Of a stretch of DNA of 64,000 nt, positions 16,789 to 31,902 are shown in pieces. Each line of letters starts with the position of its first letter. Position 1 is the first letter of the stretch. Origin of the DNA: Microbacterium sp. AG1240 (GTDB lineage Bacteria; Actinomycetota; Actinomycetes; Actinomycetales; Microbacteriaceae); assembly GCF_003635115.1 (NCBI RefSeq), contig NZ_RBXJ01000001.1, positions 434,001-498,000 of the forward strand. The letters are read 5' to 3'. The notes beneath the pieces were generated by a model, which saw only the letters and a list, made by a program, of their open reading frames with translations, did not search any database and had not been told where the DNA came from. The position numbers were made by a program, and so were the translations under genes.

Positions 16789-17433
16789 ATGAGCGGCGGC
16801 GACGCCGCATCCGTCGTGGTGCGTCCTATGGGCGACCGGGCGCTCCTGGCGGAGGCCGGTTCGCTCGAGGCGGTGCTCGCCCTCCATGCGGCGCTCGATG
16901 CGAGCAGGCCCGCCGGCGTCACCGACCTCGTGCCCGCCGCGCAGACGGTTCTCGTCACACTCGACCCGGCCGTGTTGCCGCTGTCGCGAGCGCGCGCCTG
17001 GATCGCCGAGGCGGCCGGGCCTGCGGGGGCGGATGCTGCCGGGCCCGGTCCGCTCGTCGAGGTCGCGGTGCGGTACGACGGGCCCGACCTCGCCGACACC
17101 GCCGAGCTGCTCGGGCTCACGACGCGGGCGCTCGTCGAGCGGCATCTCGCCACCGAATGGTCGGTCGCGTTCACCGGGTTCGCGCCGGGGTTCGCCTACC
17201 TCGTCGGGGCGGGGTGGCCGTTCGAGGTGCCGCGGCTGGCCGCGCCCCGCACCCGCGTGCCGGCCGGGGCGGTCGGACTGGCCGGACCGTTCTGCGGCGC
17301 GTACCCCCGCGAGACCCCCGGGGGATGGCGCCTGATCGGGACGACGCGGGCGCCCCTGTTCGACCCCGATGCCGATGATCCGGTGCTCCTCGCGCCCCGC
17401 AGCCGCGTGCGCTTCACCGAGGTGACGGCATGA
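16789..17433 (+). CDS. pxpB: 5-oxoprolinase subunit B
   Basis: A 214-residue protein of the KipI/PxpB family. The conserved core is WSVAFTGFAPGFAYLVG, then PRLAAPRTRVPAGAVGLAG, then CGAYPRETPGGWRLIG, all typical of the cyclophilin-like domain in which the invariant histidines and arginines bind ATP. I used the ATG after GGTGAGGTGTCGGCG; a GTG three codons earlier is possible. The stop overlaps the pxpC start (ATGA), so the two subunits are made together. Confidence 0.94.
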   Translation: MSGGDAASVVVRPMGDRALLAEAGSLEAVLALHAALDASRPAGVTDLVPAAQTVLVTLDPAVLPLSRARAWIAEAAGPAGADAAGPGPLVEVAVRYDGPDLADTAELLGLTTRALVERHLATEWSVAFTGFAPGFAYLVGAGWPFEVPRLAAPRTRVPAGAVGLAGPFCGAYPRETPGGWRLIGTTRAPLFDPDADDPVLLAPRSRVRFTEVTA

Positions 17434-18299
17434 GCCTGCGCGTGCTTGCGCCGGGTCTGTTCTCGACCGTCCAGGACCTGGGCCGCGAGGGTCGGGCGGC
17501 GCTCGGCATCGCGCGCTCGGGCGCCCTCGACCGCGGCGCACTCCGGCTCGCGAACCGCCTCGTGGGCAATCGCGAGGATGCCGCGGCGATCGAGGTGGCC
17601 GTCGGCGGGTTCCGCGCCGCCGCCGAACGCGACCTGTGGGTGGCCGTCACCGGGGCGGGCGGCGACCTGCACCTGGGCGGCCGCGCCGTCGACTCGCACG
17701 CGGCGGTGCACTGGCCCGCGGGGGAGGAGCTGTCGCTCGCGCCCTTCGTCGCCGGGGTCAGGGCCTACGTGGCCGTGCGCGGCGGGATCGACGTGCCCGT
17801 CGTCGCCGGCTCGCGGTCGACCGACACGCTGGCCGGGCTCGGCGGGGCGCCGCTGCGGGCGGGCGACGGGCTCGAGGTCGGGCGGGAGGGTCTCGGCGAG
17901 GTGCCGACGGTCGACGCCGTCCCCTGGCTCACGCACGCCGAGTCGCCGATCGAGGTACGGCTGGCTCCCGGTCCGCGGGCCGAGTGGTTCGCCGCATCCG
18001 CCCTCTCCCTCCTCTTCGACGGTGCGTGGACGGTCGGCAGTGCCGCCGATCGGGTGGGGCTGCGCCTCGACGGGCCGACGCTCGAGCGCGTGCGCGACGG
18101 GGAGCTGCCGAGCGAGGGCATGGTGCCCGGGGCGCTGCAGGTGCCGCCGAGCGGGCGCCCGACGATCCTCCTGGCCGACGGCCCCGTGACCGGCGGGTAT
18201 CCCGTGATCGCGGTGGTGGCGGATGCGTCGCTCGACGCCCTCGGCCAGGCCAGGCCCGGCGACCGCCTGCGCTTCTCGCACGCGCGCCCGAGCGAGTAG
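17430..18299 (+). CDS. pxpC: 5-oxoprolinase subunit C
   Basis: A 289-residue protein of the KipA/PxpC (biotin-dependent carboxyltransferase-like) family. It starts SLRVLAPGLFSTVQDLGR and has DRGALRLANRLVGN, YVAVRGGIDVPVVAGSRSTD, then SAADRVGLRLDG and PTILLADGPVTGGYPVIAVV, in the order found in PxpC. It completes the pxpABC operon for 5-oxoproline recycling or use. No terminator is evident after it; the downstream spacer holds repeats. Confidence 0.95.
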   Translation: MSLRVLAPGLFSTVQDLGREGRAALGIARSGALDRGALRLANRLVGNREDAAAIEVAVGGFRAAAERDLWVAVTGAGGDLHLGGRAVDSHAAVHWPAGEELSLAPFVAGVRAYVAVRGGIDVPVVAGSRSTDTLAGLGGAPLRAGDGLEVGREGLGEVPTVDAVPWLTHAESPIEVRLAPGPRAEWFAASALSLLFDGAWTVGSAADRVGLRLDGPTLERVRDGELPSEGMVPGALQVPPSGRPTILLADGPVTGGYPVIAVVADASLDALGQARPGDRLRFSHARPSE

Positions 18300-18827
18300 G
18301 CGCGGCTCCCGCAGTCCCCGCAGTTTCGGAGTTCCCGGGTTCCGCCTCCCTCAACGCCGTAACTCAGGATGAGTCGGGCGATCGCGCGCGACACGCCGTG
18401 CAGAGGGCGGTGGGCTCGCTCCCATCCTGAGTTCGTGCGCGGAAGCGGGTTGGTCCCTGCCGCGCTGCCCAGGCGGCGATCGGCGTGCGGGCGCGCCCAG
18501 GCCGACGACGGCAGCGGGCCGGCCAGGCCGAAGAGGGCAGCGCGCCGGCCGAGGCGAAGAGGGCAGCGCGCCGGCCGAGGCGAAGAAGCAGCCGGTCGAC
18601 CGGAGTGCGAGAGGCGTCGCACGAGTCGACGCGGCACGAACTCAGGCTGAGGTCACAGCGCGAGCCGAGAACACGCGGGGAAGAGGGCGGCTCGAAGCGT
18701 TCGTCCTGAGTACGGGCTCGAAGCGTTCGTCCTGCGTCCGGGCTCGAAGCCGGGGGACTGCGGGCGGGAATGCCGGCGACCGGCTCGCGGTTATACCGCA
18801 GCGGATCACACTCGTCAAGATTCCCGC
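18300..18827. repeat. Gene-free spacer with 26-bp tandem repeats and inverted repeats
   Basis: No gene is supported between pxpC and the rpoB promoter. Inverted arms aactcaggatg (18361-18371) and catcctgagtt (18423-18433) flank 51 bases. A 26-bp unit beginning gccggccgaggcgaag is repeated about three times from 18518 to about 18592, with a degenerate copy before it. A second, unrelated 26-bp unit beginning ggctcgaagcgttcg is repeated 2.5 times at 18689-18754. As 26 is not a multiple of three, these are not coding repeats. Confidence 0.8.
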
Positions 18828-18856
18828 TGGACACGGCGCGGCATCCGACATATAGT
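18828..18856 (+). promoter_or_regulatory. Sigma-A type promoter of rpoBC
   Basis: TGGACA (18828-18833), a 17-base spacer and TATAGT (18851-18856) each match the consensus at five of six positions. It is the best vegetative promoter upstream of rpoB and implies a leader of about 160 bases, as is common for rpoBC. Confidence 0.75.
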
Positions 18857-19024
18857 TGGTCTTTGCGCTCCTCGTATCTCCCTGCCCTCATATGGTGGTC
18901 GGCTGTCTCTGCGCGTCCCCGCGATTCCGCGGTGTGCGACGCACAGGGTTTCGGGGCCGAGGAGCACTCCACCTGACGACGAGGAATCATGAGCCCCCTG
19001 CCCGGGCTCTGCGGAGGATATCTT

Positions 19025-22525
<3,501 letters not shown>

Positions 22526-22533
22526 TCCGGAAC

Positions 22534-22579
22534 CGGATGCTGCGGCCCTCCGCCTGAGGGCGACCGGCCGCAGCATCCG
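22534..22579 (+). repeat. Perfect hairpin between rpoB and rpoC
   Basis: Two perfect 14-base arms, cggatgctgcggcc and ggccgcagcatccg, enclose 18 bases that contain a further small stem. There is no T-run. It could be an RNA processing or stability element in the rpoBC mRNA. The same cggatgctg core forms hairpins after rpoC and between fusA and tuf. Confidence 0.8.
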
Positions 22580-22632
22580 CCCCCGGACGTCGACCCAAAA
22601 TTTCAGCGACTGAATTTCTACCAGGAGAATTC

Positions 22633-26523
<3,891 letters not shown>

Positions 26524-26612
26524 GTGAGGCGAGAGTGGCGCGAGCTTGCTCGCACGACCGAGCCGATCGAGGTTGCTGAGCGACATCGTCGCGAAGACGA
26601 CTGAGTGAAGAA

Positions 26613-26631
26613 CGGATGCTGACAGCATCCG
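26613..26631 (+). repeat. Perfect palindrome after rpoC
   Basis: cggatgctg, one A, then cagcatccg: a 19-base perfect palindrome lying just before the rpoC terminator. It shares its core with the rpoB-rpoC and fusA-tuf hairpins. Confidence 0.8.
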
Positions 26632-26637
26632 TGTGAC

Positions 26638-26671
26638 GAAGGCCTCCGCCCCTCCCGGGTCGGAGGCCTTC
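26638..26671 (+). terminator. Putative terminator of rpoBC
   Basis: Arms gaaggcctccg and cggaggccttc (11 bases, perfect) enclose cccctcccgggt. Only a weak pyrimidine tract follows, so it may act as a bidirectional or Rho-assisted terminator. Confidence 0.7.
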
Positions 26672-26707
26672 GTGCTGCGTCGCCCGGACGCTGCGGTGCC
26701 CCCTCAC

Positions 26708-26779
26708 CGGTTCGGGGCGCGTTCTTCGCTCCGGGGCGGAGTATTCCGCGCCCCGAGGGCCGGAATGCGCCCCGAACCG
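26708..26779. repeat. Nested palindrome in rpoC downstream spacer
   Basis: Outer perfect 13-base arms cggttcggggcgc (26708-26720) and gcgccccgaaccg (26767-26779) enclose an inner palindrome gcggagtattccgc (26737-26750). The rest of the 377-base spacer between rpoC and the next gene holds only the preceding hairpins and a TACCGT -10 box at 26875. Confidence 0.75.
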
Positions 26780-26900
26780 CGACAGACGGATGCGGGCCGC
26801 AGGCTCGAGGCCGACGGAGCCCGCAGCGCGCACGTCGGGCGTGCCGCAGCCGGGGGATCGACGCCCCGGTGCGTACCGTGGTGGGAGGGGAGGTCGAGAC

Positions 26901-27500
26901 ATGGCCAAGGTGGGCGGACGCAGCGCGTGGATCGCGTGGCCGGCGTTGCTGTTCTGTGCGGCTGTCGTGCTCGTCCTGCTGTGGCTCGCCGCTCCGGGTG
27001 TGCCGGGCGCGATCTCGTTCGTCGGCGACACGCTGCGCAGTGCGACGACGACCTCCGTCGCGAGCGCGCCTGAGGAGGTCGAGGAGGCGGCGACCGACTG
27101 CCGCACGCTCTACCCCGATCGCCTATGGGCCGAGCTGACCTGGACGCCCGAGGTGCTCCTGTCGCAGAACGGTGCGGCACCGGCGACGACGAGCACTCTC
27201 GCCCAGGCGCTGGCGCCGACGGTGCGGTTCACGTGCACGTGGACGACCGAAGACGGCCGGAGCGTGTCGACGACCCTCGCCGACGTCGCCACCGGGTCGG
27301 GAGCGATCGCGTCGGCCGCACTCGCGAGCGAGGGATTCTCGTGCGAGGACGACGGTGGGCGCCTGCACTGCGAGCGCACCACGGCAGATGTCGTCGAACT
27401 GCACGATCTGCGGGGCACGGCGTGGCTCTCGACGGTGCTCACGAACTGGCAGCCCGAGGAGTACGGCGCTCAGACGGTGTCTCGGGCGTTCCCGCGCTGA
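26901..27500 (+). CDS. Membrane-anchored protein with DCR/TCxW cysteine pattern
   Basis: A 199-residue protein that I do not recognise. One hydrophobic segment (residues 9-31, WIAWPALLFCAAVVLVLLWL) anchors an extracellular domain. That domain has cysteines in ATDCRTLY, VRFTCTWT, EGFSCEDD and RLHCERTT, suggesting two disulphides. The same cysteine order occurs in the convergent lipoprotein gene at 27583-28179, so the two are probably paralogues with different anchors. The ATG follows GGGAGGTCGAGAC, with a TACCGT -10 box at 26875-26880. Confidence 0.7.
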   Translation: MAKVGGRSAWIAWPALLFCAAVVLVLLWLAAPGVPGAISFVGDTLRSATTTSVASAPEEVEEAATDCRTLYPDRLWAELTWTPEVLLSQNGAAPATTSTLAQALAPTVRFTCTWTTEDGRSVSTTLADVATGSGAIASAALASEGFSCEDDGGRLHCERTTADVVELHDLRGTAWLSTVLTNWQPEEYGAQTVSRAFPR

Positions 27501-27506
27501 CGGCGT

Positions 27507-27553
27507 GAGACACGCCCTTTGGCCGAAACGCCCCGCCTGGCGGTGTGTCTCAG
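27507..27553. terminator. Inverted repeat between convergent genes
   Basis: tgagacacgcc and the near-complementary ggcggtgtgtctca flank a GC-rich centre between two genes that read towards each other. It may be a bidirectional terminator; there is no T-run. A further gtgtctcg lies downstream. Confidence 0.45.
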
Positions 27554-27582
27554 CCGATCGTGGTGTCTCGAACGGCGGACGG

Positions 27583-28179
27583 TCAGCCGAAGACGCGCTC
27601 GATGATGCTGCTGGTGTAGCCGCTGGGCGCGAGGTTGGAGTACGACGTGTCGATCAGCAGCCCCTCGCGGTAGAAGAGCGTGCGACCGTCGGTGGTGCCG
27701 TACGTCGGATTCTGGAACGTCTTCTCGCACCGCGTGCCCTTGTCGGGGGTGAAGCAGGTGAAGCCGTCGGAGGCCACGAGGCCGTTGAGCAGGTCGAGTG
27801 CCGGCCCCGACGACATCCTCGTGATCGTGGTGACCAGGCTCGTGGTGTCGGCGGCCGGATCGCGCCAGATGCACGTCAGGGTGTCGCCCCGCGCGCCGGA
27901 GGGACCGAACGACGGGTCGTTGAGCGGAACACCCGCGAGCTCGGCCAGCACCGAGGCGGAGAGGATGCTGCGGCAGTCGGTGGGCAGTGCGGACGACCCC
28001 GGCGAACCCGACGGCGAGGGCGAGACGGCGGGACTGGCCGAGGCGCCCGGCGTCTCGCTCGCGGTGGACGCGGTCGACGGCGTCGCCTGCCCGTAGCCCT
28101 CGGGGGCGCATCCCGCGAGCGCCACGATTCCCGCCACCGCGACGGCGAGGGCGAGGCTGCGGACGCGGAGACGGGCCAT
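27583..28179 (-). CDS. Lipoprotein with DCR/TCxW cysteine pattern
   Basis: A 198-residue exported lipoprotein. The signal peptide RLRVRSLALAVAVAGIVA ends in the lipobox ALAGC. A Ser/Pro/Ala-rich linker of about 45 residues precedes a domain with PTDCRSIL, LTCIWRD, DGFTCFTP and TRCEKTFQ. That cysteine spacing is shared with the neighbouring membrane-anchored protein. No enzymatic motif is seen. A TAGGGT box six bases upstream of the ATG supports a leaderless start at 28179; a GTG two codons earlier is in frame. Confidence 0.75.
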   Translation of the reverse strand: MARLRVRSLALAVAVAGIVALAGCAPEGYGQATPSTASTASETPGASASPAVSPSPSGSPGSSALPTDCRSILSASVLAELAGVPLNDPSFGPSGARGDTLTCIWRDPAADTTSLVTTITRMSSGPALDLLNGLVASDGFTCFTPDKGTRCEKTFQNPTYGTTDGRTLFYREGLLIDTSYSNLAPSGYTSSIIERVFG

Positions 28180-28306
28180 GGGCACACCCTACCGGCGCCG
28201 ATCGCGACCCCGACATCGACACACGACGGCACGCCTCACCGCCGCGCGAGCGCCGCGGGGTTAACCTCGCAACGCGGGACCGTGCCCCCGCGGGAGGAAT
28301 GCGGCG

Positions 28307-29404
28307 ATGAGTGATTCCAGGTCGTCCTACGGCGAACCGGTCGATGAGCCGAAGGACGTCGTCGACCACGACGTCGTCAGCCGCGCCCACGAGGGGCTTG
28401 CAGAAGCCGAGGCTGCGCGCCGCGATGCGGAGGCGACGAACGCCCCCGCACCCGATCGTGCCCCGGTCGACAGCGCCGCGGACGAGCGTGTCGAGCCCGG
28501 AGCGCAGGAGCGCGCGGAGCCCGTCGCTCACGAGCGTGCCGAGCCCGACGGCGTTCCCTGGTACGAGCGCGACGACGTTCCCCTCGACGACGAGCCCGCG
28601 GTGACCGCGAGCGAACCCGCCGCCGAGCGCGACACGTCGTACGCACCTGCCGCCGAGCGCGACACGTCGTACGCATCCGCCGCCCGGACCAGCGGTGCCG
28701 CGCAGGCGTCGGAGCCGGCCTCCGTCGCGTCCGAGCCGACGTACACGGCACCCGAGCCGGCCTACGCCGCGCCCGAGCCGATGTACGCCGCCGAGTCGTC
28801 CTACGCGGCCGGTGCTGCGACGGCGCCCGCTGCCCAGCCGATCTTCGTGCAGGCACCCGAAGCGCCCCGCGCGCGGGGCAACCGCGGCGCCGCCGGCGCC
28901 ATCGGGCTGCTCGCCGCGCTCGTCTTCGCCGTGCTCTTCCTCGCCGCGTGGCTCGGTCTCGAGCTGCTGTACGACGGCGGGATCACGCTCGCCGAGGTTC
29001 CGCAGACCGCCCTCGCCGCGCTCACGACGTGGACGCTGTGGGTACCGGTCGTCACCTTCTACATCGGTTTCTGGCTGCTCGGCGCGTTCATCAACCGCGG
29101 GCGCTGGGGGCACTGGGTCGTCTGGGGCATCCTGGTCGGTCTGTTCGCCTACGCCGGCAACCTGCTCGGCGAGCTCTTCCAGGCACCGTTCTGGATGCTC
29201 ACGGCGCGTGAGGGCGCGACTCTGGTCGAGGAGCAGCTGCTGGCGCCCCTGTCGATCGTCGCCTTCGTGCTCGGCCGCGAGCTCACCATCTGGTTCGGCG
29301 CATGGGTCGCCGCCCGCGGGCGCCGCGCCACCGAGCTCAACGACGAGGCGCAGCGCGAGTACGAGCGCACGCTCGAAGCGGGTCCGCAGCTTCGCCAGGG
29401 CTGA
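28307..29404 (+). CDS. Membrane protein with long acidic disordered N-terminus
   Basis: A 365-residue protein of unknown function. Residues 1-185 are acidic, Ala/Glu/Pro-rich and probably disordered, with a duplicated block PAAERDTSYA and further EPxYAAPEP repeats. Residues 190-330 contain about four hydrophobic helices (AIGLLAALVFAVLFLAAWLG; LWVPVVTFYIGFWLLGAFIN; WVVWGILVGLFAYAG; LSIVAFVLGRELTIWFGAWV). The C-terminus is charged and helical. The ATG follows GGGAGGAATGCGGCG. The next small membrane protein gene starts 12 bases after its stop, so the two are likely co-transcribed. Confidence 0.75.
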   Translation: MSDSRSSYGEPVDEPKDVVDHDVVSRAHEGLAEAEAARRDAEATNAPAPDRAPVDSAADERVEPGAQERAEPVAHERAEPDGVPWYERDDVPLDDEPAVTASEPAAERDTSYAPAAERDTSYASAARTSGAAQASEPASVASEPTYTAPEPAYAAPEPMYAAESSYAAGAATAPAAQPIFVQAPEAPRARGNRGAAGAIGLLAALVFAVLFLAAWLGLELLYDGGITLAEVPQTALAALTTWTLWVPVVTFYIGFWLLGAFINRGRWGHWVVWGILVGLFAYAGNLLGELFQAPFWMLTAREGATLVEEQLLAPLSIVAFVLGRELTIWFGAWVAARGRRATELNDEAQREYERTLEAGPQLRQG

Positions 29405-29416
29405 TCGGATGCGGCG

Positions 29417-29902
29417 ATGACGGGTTCGTCCCCAGCGGAGGGCGGCCCCGTCCGCCGCTCCATCGCGGTCGCCTTCGCGAGCGTCGGGTTCGTCGCCCTC
29501 GCGATCTGCGGGCTCGGGGTGACGAGCCTCGTCCTCGATGAGGACGTCATCTCGACATCGGGGGGCGGGCAGGTCCCCGGCATCGTCGGGATGATCGTCG
29601 CCCTCGCCGTCTTCGCCGGGTCTCTCGCCGTCGCGCTGCGGGCGCCGCATCCGTCGTTCTGGAATGCGCCGGTCGTCGCCCTCGCTGTCTTCCTCCTGTA
29701 CGGCGGGGGAGTGGCGATCGGGGCGGCGATCGCGGGAGTCGACCCGGCGGCGGCGGTGGCGGCCGCGGGCCGCACGCTCGTCAGCTGGTTCGGTGTGATC
29801 GTCGCGGCTGCCGCCGTCGTCGCCGCGTGGGCCGGTATCGCGCTCGTGCGCACCCGCGCCCGACGCCCGAGGTGGGGCTGGGAGGGCGACGAAGACGAGT
29901 GA
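29417..29902 (+). CDS. Small four-helix membrane protein
   Basis: A 161-residue protein with four predicted membrane helices (IAVAFASVGFVALAICGLGV; GIVGMIVALAVFAGSLAVAL; APVVALAVFLLYGGGVAIGA; WFGVIVAAAAVVAAWAGIAL) and a charged tail rich in Arg, Trp, Glu and Asp. No family is recognised. It follows the preceding membrane protein by 12 bases. Confidence 0.7.
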   Translation: MTGSSPAEGGPVRRSIAVAFASVGFVALAICGLGVTSLVLDEDVISTSGGGQVPGIVGMIVALAVFAGSLAVALRAPHPSFWNAPVVALAVFLLYGGGVAIGAAIAGVDPAAAVAAAGRTLVSWFGVIVAAAAVVAAWAGIALVRTRARRPRWGWEGDEDE

Positions 29903-29964
29903 CGCGCCGCGCCGCCGATGGCCGGTGCCTGGGAAGTCCGGGCGTGTCGGACTAGCGTGGGACC

Positions 29965-30639
29965 GTGGAGCGGTCGCTCGAAACCCAGGTCAGCCAGGCC
30001 GTCGATACCTGGCTGCGGTGGTTGCCGCGCTGGGAACCCGCCACCCACCGCGGGCGCGTGGCCCCCTGCCGGCGGTGCTTCGGCTCACCGGTGCTCTCGG
30101 CCGCGGGGCTCGGATCCGACGTGCCGCACGGTGTGCAGCACGGCCTGTCGACCCGCGTGAAGACGATCGTCGACCACGCCGTCGCCGAGTACACGGCCCG
30201 GAACCTCCCGATGCTCCAGGCCGAGCTCGATCAGCAGGCCGAGCGCAACCGCGTCCGCAGCTATCGTCCGGCCGAGGGGCTCGACCCGGAGTTCGAAGGA
30301 CTCCCGCTCGACCCCGACCCCGACCCCGCATCGCCGTTCCTCTTCACCCTCTCCGGGCTCGCGGCCGAGGAGGAGGCGGCGATCCCGGCGCTTCCGCCTC
30401 TCAGCGACGAGGCCAAGGCGGCGCTGCGCCAGGAGGTCGGGCTCGCCGACGATTACGCGAACATGATCGGCCGGGAGGTGTGCGCGATCCTGCTGCACCA
30501 CCGGCTGCGCATCCAGGCGGCCGTCGCGCAGTACGTCGAGCCCCAGATCGCCGCGATGCTGGAGGAGCTCACCCGCACCCTCGACGCCCCCTTCGAGGCG
30601 CCGGCGGACCCGGGGGAGCCGGGCCTGCCGAACCTCTGA
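29965..30639 (+). CDS. Conserved hypothetical protein upstream of kinase operon
   Basis: A 224-residue soluble protein that I do not recognise. It has a CRRC pair near the N-terminus (RVAPCRRCFGSPV), an acidic Pro/Asp linker (LPLDPDPDPASPF) and a helical C-terminal half with AEEEAAIPALPPLSDEAKAA and IAAMLEELTRTLDAPFEAP. A TAGCGT box six bases before the GTG indicates a leaderless transcript. It reads in the same direction as the kinase operon that follows and may belong to it functionally. Confidence 0.65.
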   Translation: MERSLETQVSQAVDTWLRWLPRWEPATHRGRVAPCRRCFGSPVLSAAGLGSDVPHGVQHGLSTRVKTIVDHAVAEYTARNLPMLQAELDQQAERNRVRSYRPAEGLDPEFEGLPLDPDPDPASPFLFTLSGLAAEEEAAIPALPPLSDEAKAALRQEVGLADDYANMIGREVCAILLHHRLRIQAAVAQYVEPQIAAMLEELTRTLDAPFEAPADPGEPGLPNL

Positions 30640-30692
30640 CCCGATCGGCCGCTCCCCGGGCGGGCGGTGGGCGTTCGCCGTGCCGATCTTGT

Positions 30693-30698
30693 TAGCAT
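30693..30698 (+). promoter_or_regulatory. Probable -10 box for kinase/T7SS operon
   Basis: TAGCAT in the AT-richest stretch between the hypothetical gene and the kinase GTG. It would give a leader of about 65 bases carrying the GGGAGG ribosome binding site. Confidence 0.45.
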
Positions 30699-30768
30699 TG
30701 CCGGGCTCGTACCAGGAGATGCCCGCGCCGATGTCGGCGCGTCGGGACTGCAAGAATCGGGAGGCCGG

Positions 30769-31902
30769 GTGCCGACACGCCTGCCTGCCGCGCCCCCGAT
30801 CCTCCCCGGGCTCGGCTACATCAGACCGCTCGGTTCGGGCGGCTTCGCCGACGTGTTCCTCTACGAGCAGGACATGCCGCGCCGCAACGTCGCCGTGAAG
30901 GTCCTGCCGAGCGACGTGCGCGACCCCGACCTGCTTCGGATGTTCAACGCCGAGGCCGACGTGCTCGCGCATCTCTCGGCGCATCCGTCGATCGTCACCG
31001 TCTATCAGGCCGGCATCTCGGCCGACGGGCGGCCGTACATCGTGATGGAGTTCTGCCCCGGTTCGCTGTCGCAGCGCTACCGCGTCGAGCGCATGCCCGT
31101 TCCCGAGGTGCTCACCATCGGGGTGAAGATGGCGAGCGCGCTGGAATCCGCCCATCGCGCCGGGCTCGTGCACCGCGACGTGAAGCCGAGCAACATCCTC
31201 ATCACCACGTTCGGGGCCCCGGTTCTGGCCGACTTCGGCATCTCGTCGTCGCTCGCGCGCGAGTCGGCCGACGAGATGCTCGCGATGTCGATCCCGTGGA
31301 GTGCCCCCGAGGTCGTCGCCGAGCAGACGGCCGGGTCGATCACCAGCGAGGTGTGGAGCCTGGGCGCCACGGTCTATTCGCTCCTCGCCGGGCACAGCCC
31401 GTTCGAACGGCGCGAGCGCGGGCAGAACACCCGCGATCAGCTGCGCCGGCGGATCGCCCGCGCCTCGTACGTCGAGATCGCCCGCACCGACGTGCCCGCC
31501 TCGGTGCAGAAGGTACTCGCCCGCGCGATGCACCGCGATCCGCAGCAGCGGTTCTCGAGCGCTCGCGAGGTCGGCGATGCCCTGCGCGAGGCCCAGTCCG
31601 AGCTCGGGCTCCCCGTCACGCCCCTCGAGGTGGCGGCCGACGAGTGGGCGCCGTCGTCGCGCCCGATCGACTTCGCCGACGGCTCCCTGCGGGGTCCGGT
31701 GCGCTCGCGCGTGGAGCACACCAGCTCGCGCAAGGTGCGCACCGCGTCGGGCGTGGCGGGCCTGGCGCGCGACGAAGACACCGACATCTCCGCGTCGCCC
31801 GGTCGCCGGAGCCGGGTCGTGCCGTGGATGCTGGCCGGTGGCGGTGTGCTCGCGGCCGGCATCGTCGTGGTGACCACTCTCTTCCTCACGGGAGTGCTCT
31901 AG
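30769..31902 (+). CDS. Hanks-type Ser/Thr protein kinase, one C-terminal membrane helix, no ectodomain
   Basis: A 377-residue kinase. The glycine loop is LGSGGFADVF (residues 21-30), the ATP lysine is in NVAVKVL, the catalytic loop is HRDVKPSNI (from residue 135), then ADFGIS and IPWSAPEV. All catalytic residues are present. A linker contains RDEDTDISASPGRR with T338, an acidic-Thr-basic motif like those in two proteins encoded downstream. The chain ends in a single membrane helix (WMLAGGGVLAAGIVVVTTLF) with only a few residues outside, so there is no PASTA or other sensor domain. The GTG start follows GGGAGGCCGG. The next gene begins at the base after its TAG, suggesting that the giant Ig-like protein supplies the extracellular part. 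FHA proteins in the operon are probable readers of its phosphorylation. Confidence 0.95.
   Translation: MPTRLPAAPPILPGLGYIRPLGSGGFADVFLYEQDMPRRNVAVKVLPSDVRDPDLLRMFNAEADVLAHLSAHPSIVTVYQAGISADGRPYIVMEFCPGSLSQRYRVERMPVPEVLTIGVKMASALESAHRAGLVHRDVKPSNILITTFGAPVLADFGISSSLARESADEMLAMSIPWSAPEVVAEQTAGSITSEVWSLGATVYSLLAGHSPFERRERGQNTRDQLRRRIARASYVEIARTDVPASVQKVLARAMHRDPQQRFSSAREVGDALREAQSELGLPVTPLEVAADEWAPSSRPIDFADGSLRGPVRSRVEHTSSRKVRTASGVAGLARDEDTDISASPGRRSRVVPWMLAGGGVLAAGIVVVTTLFLTGVL

Noticed and set aside
18491..18754. Possible CRISPR array
   Set aside because: The repeats are directly adjacent with no unique spacers, and there are no cas genes.
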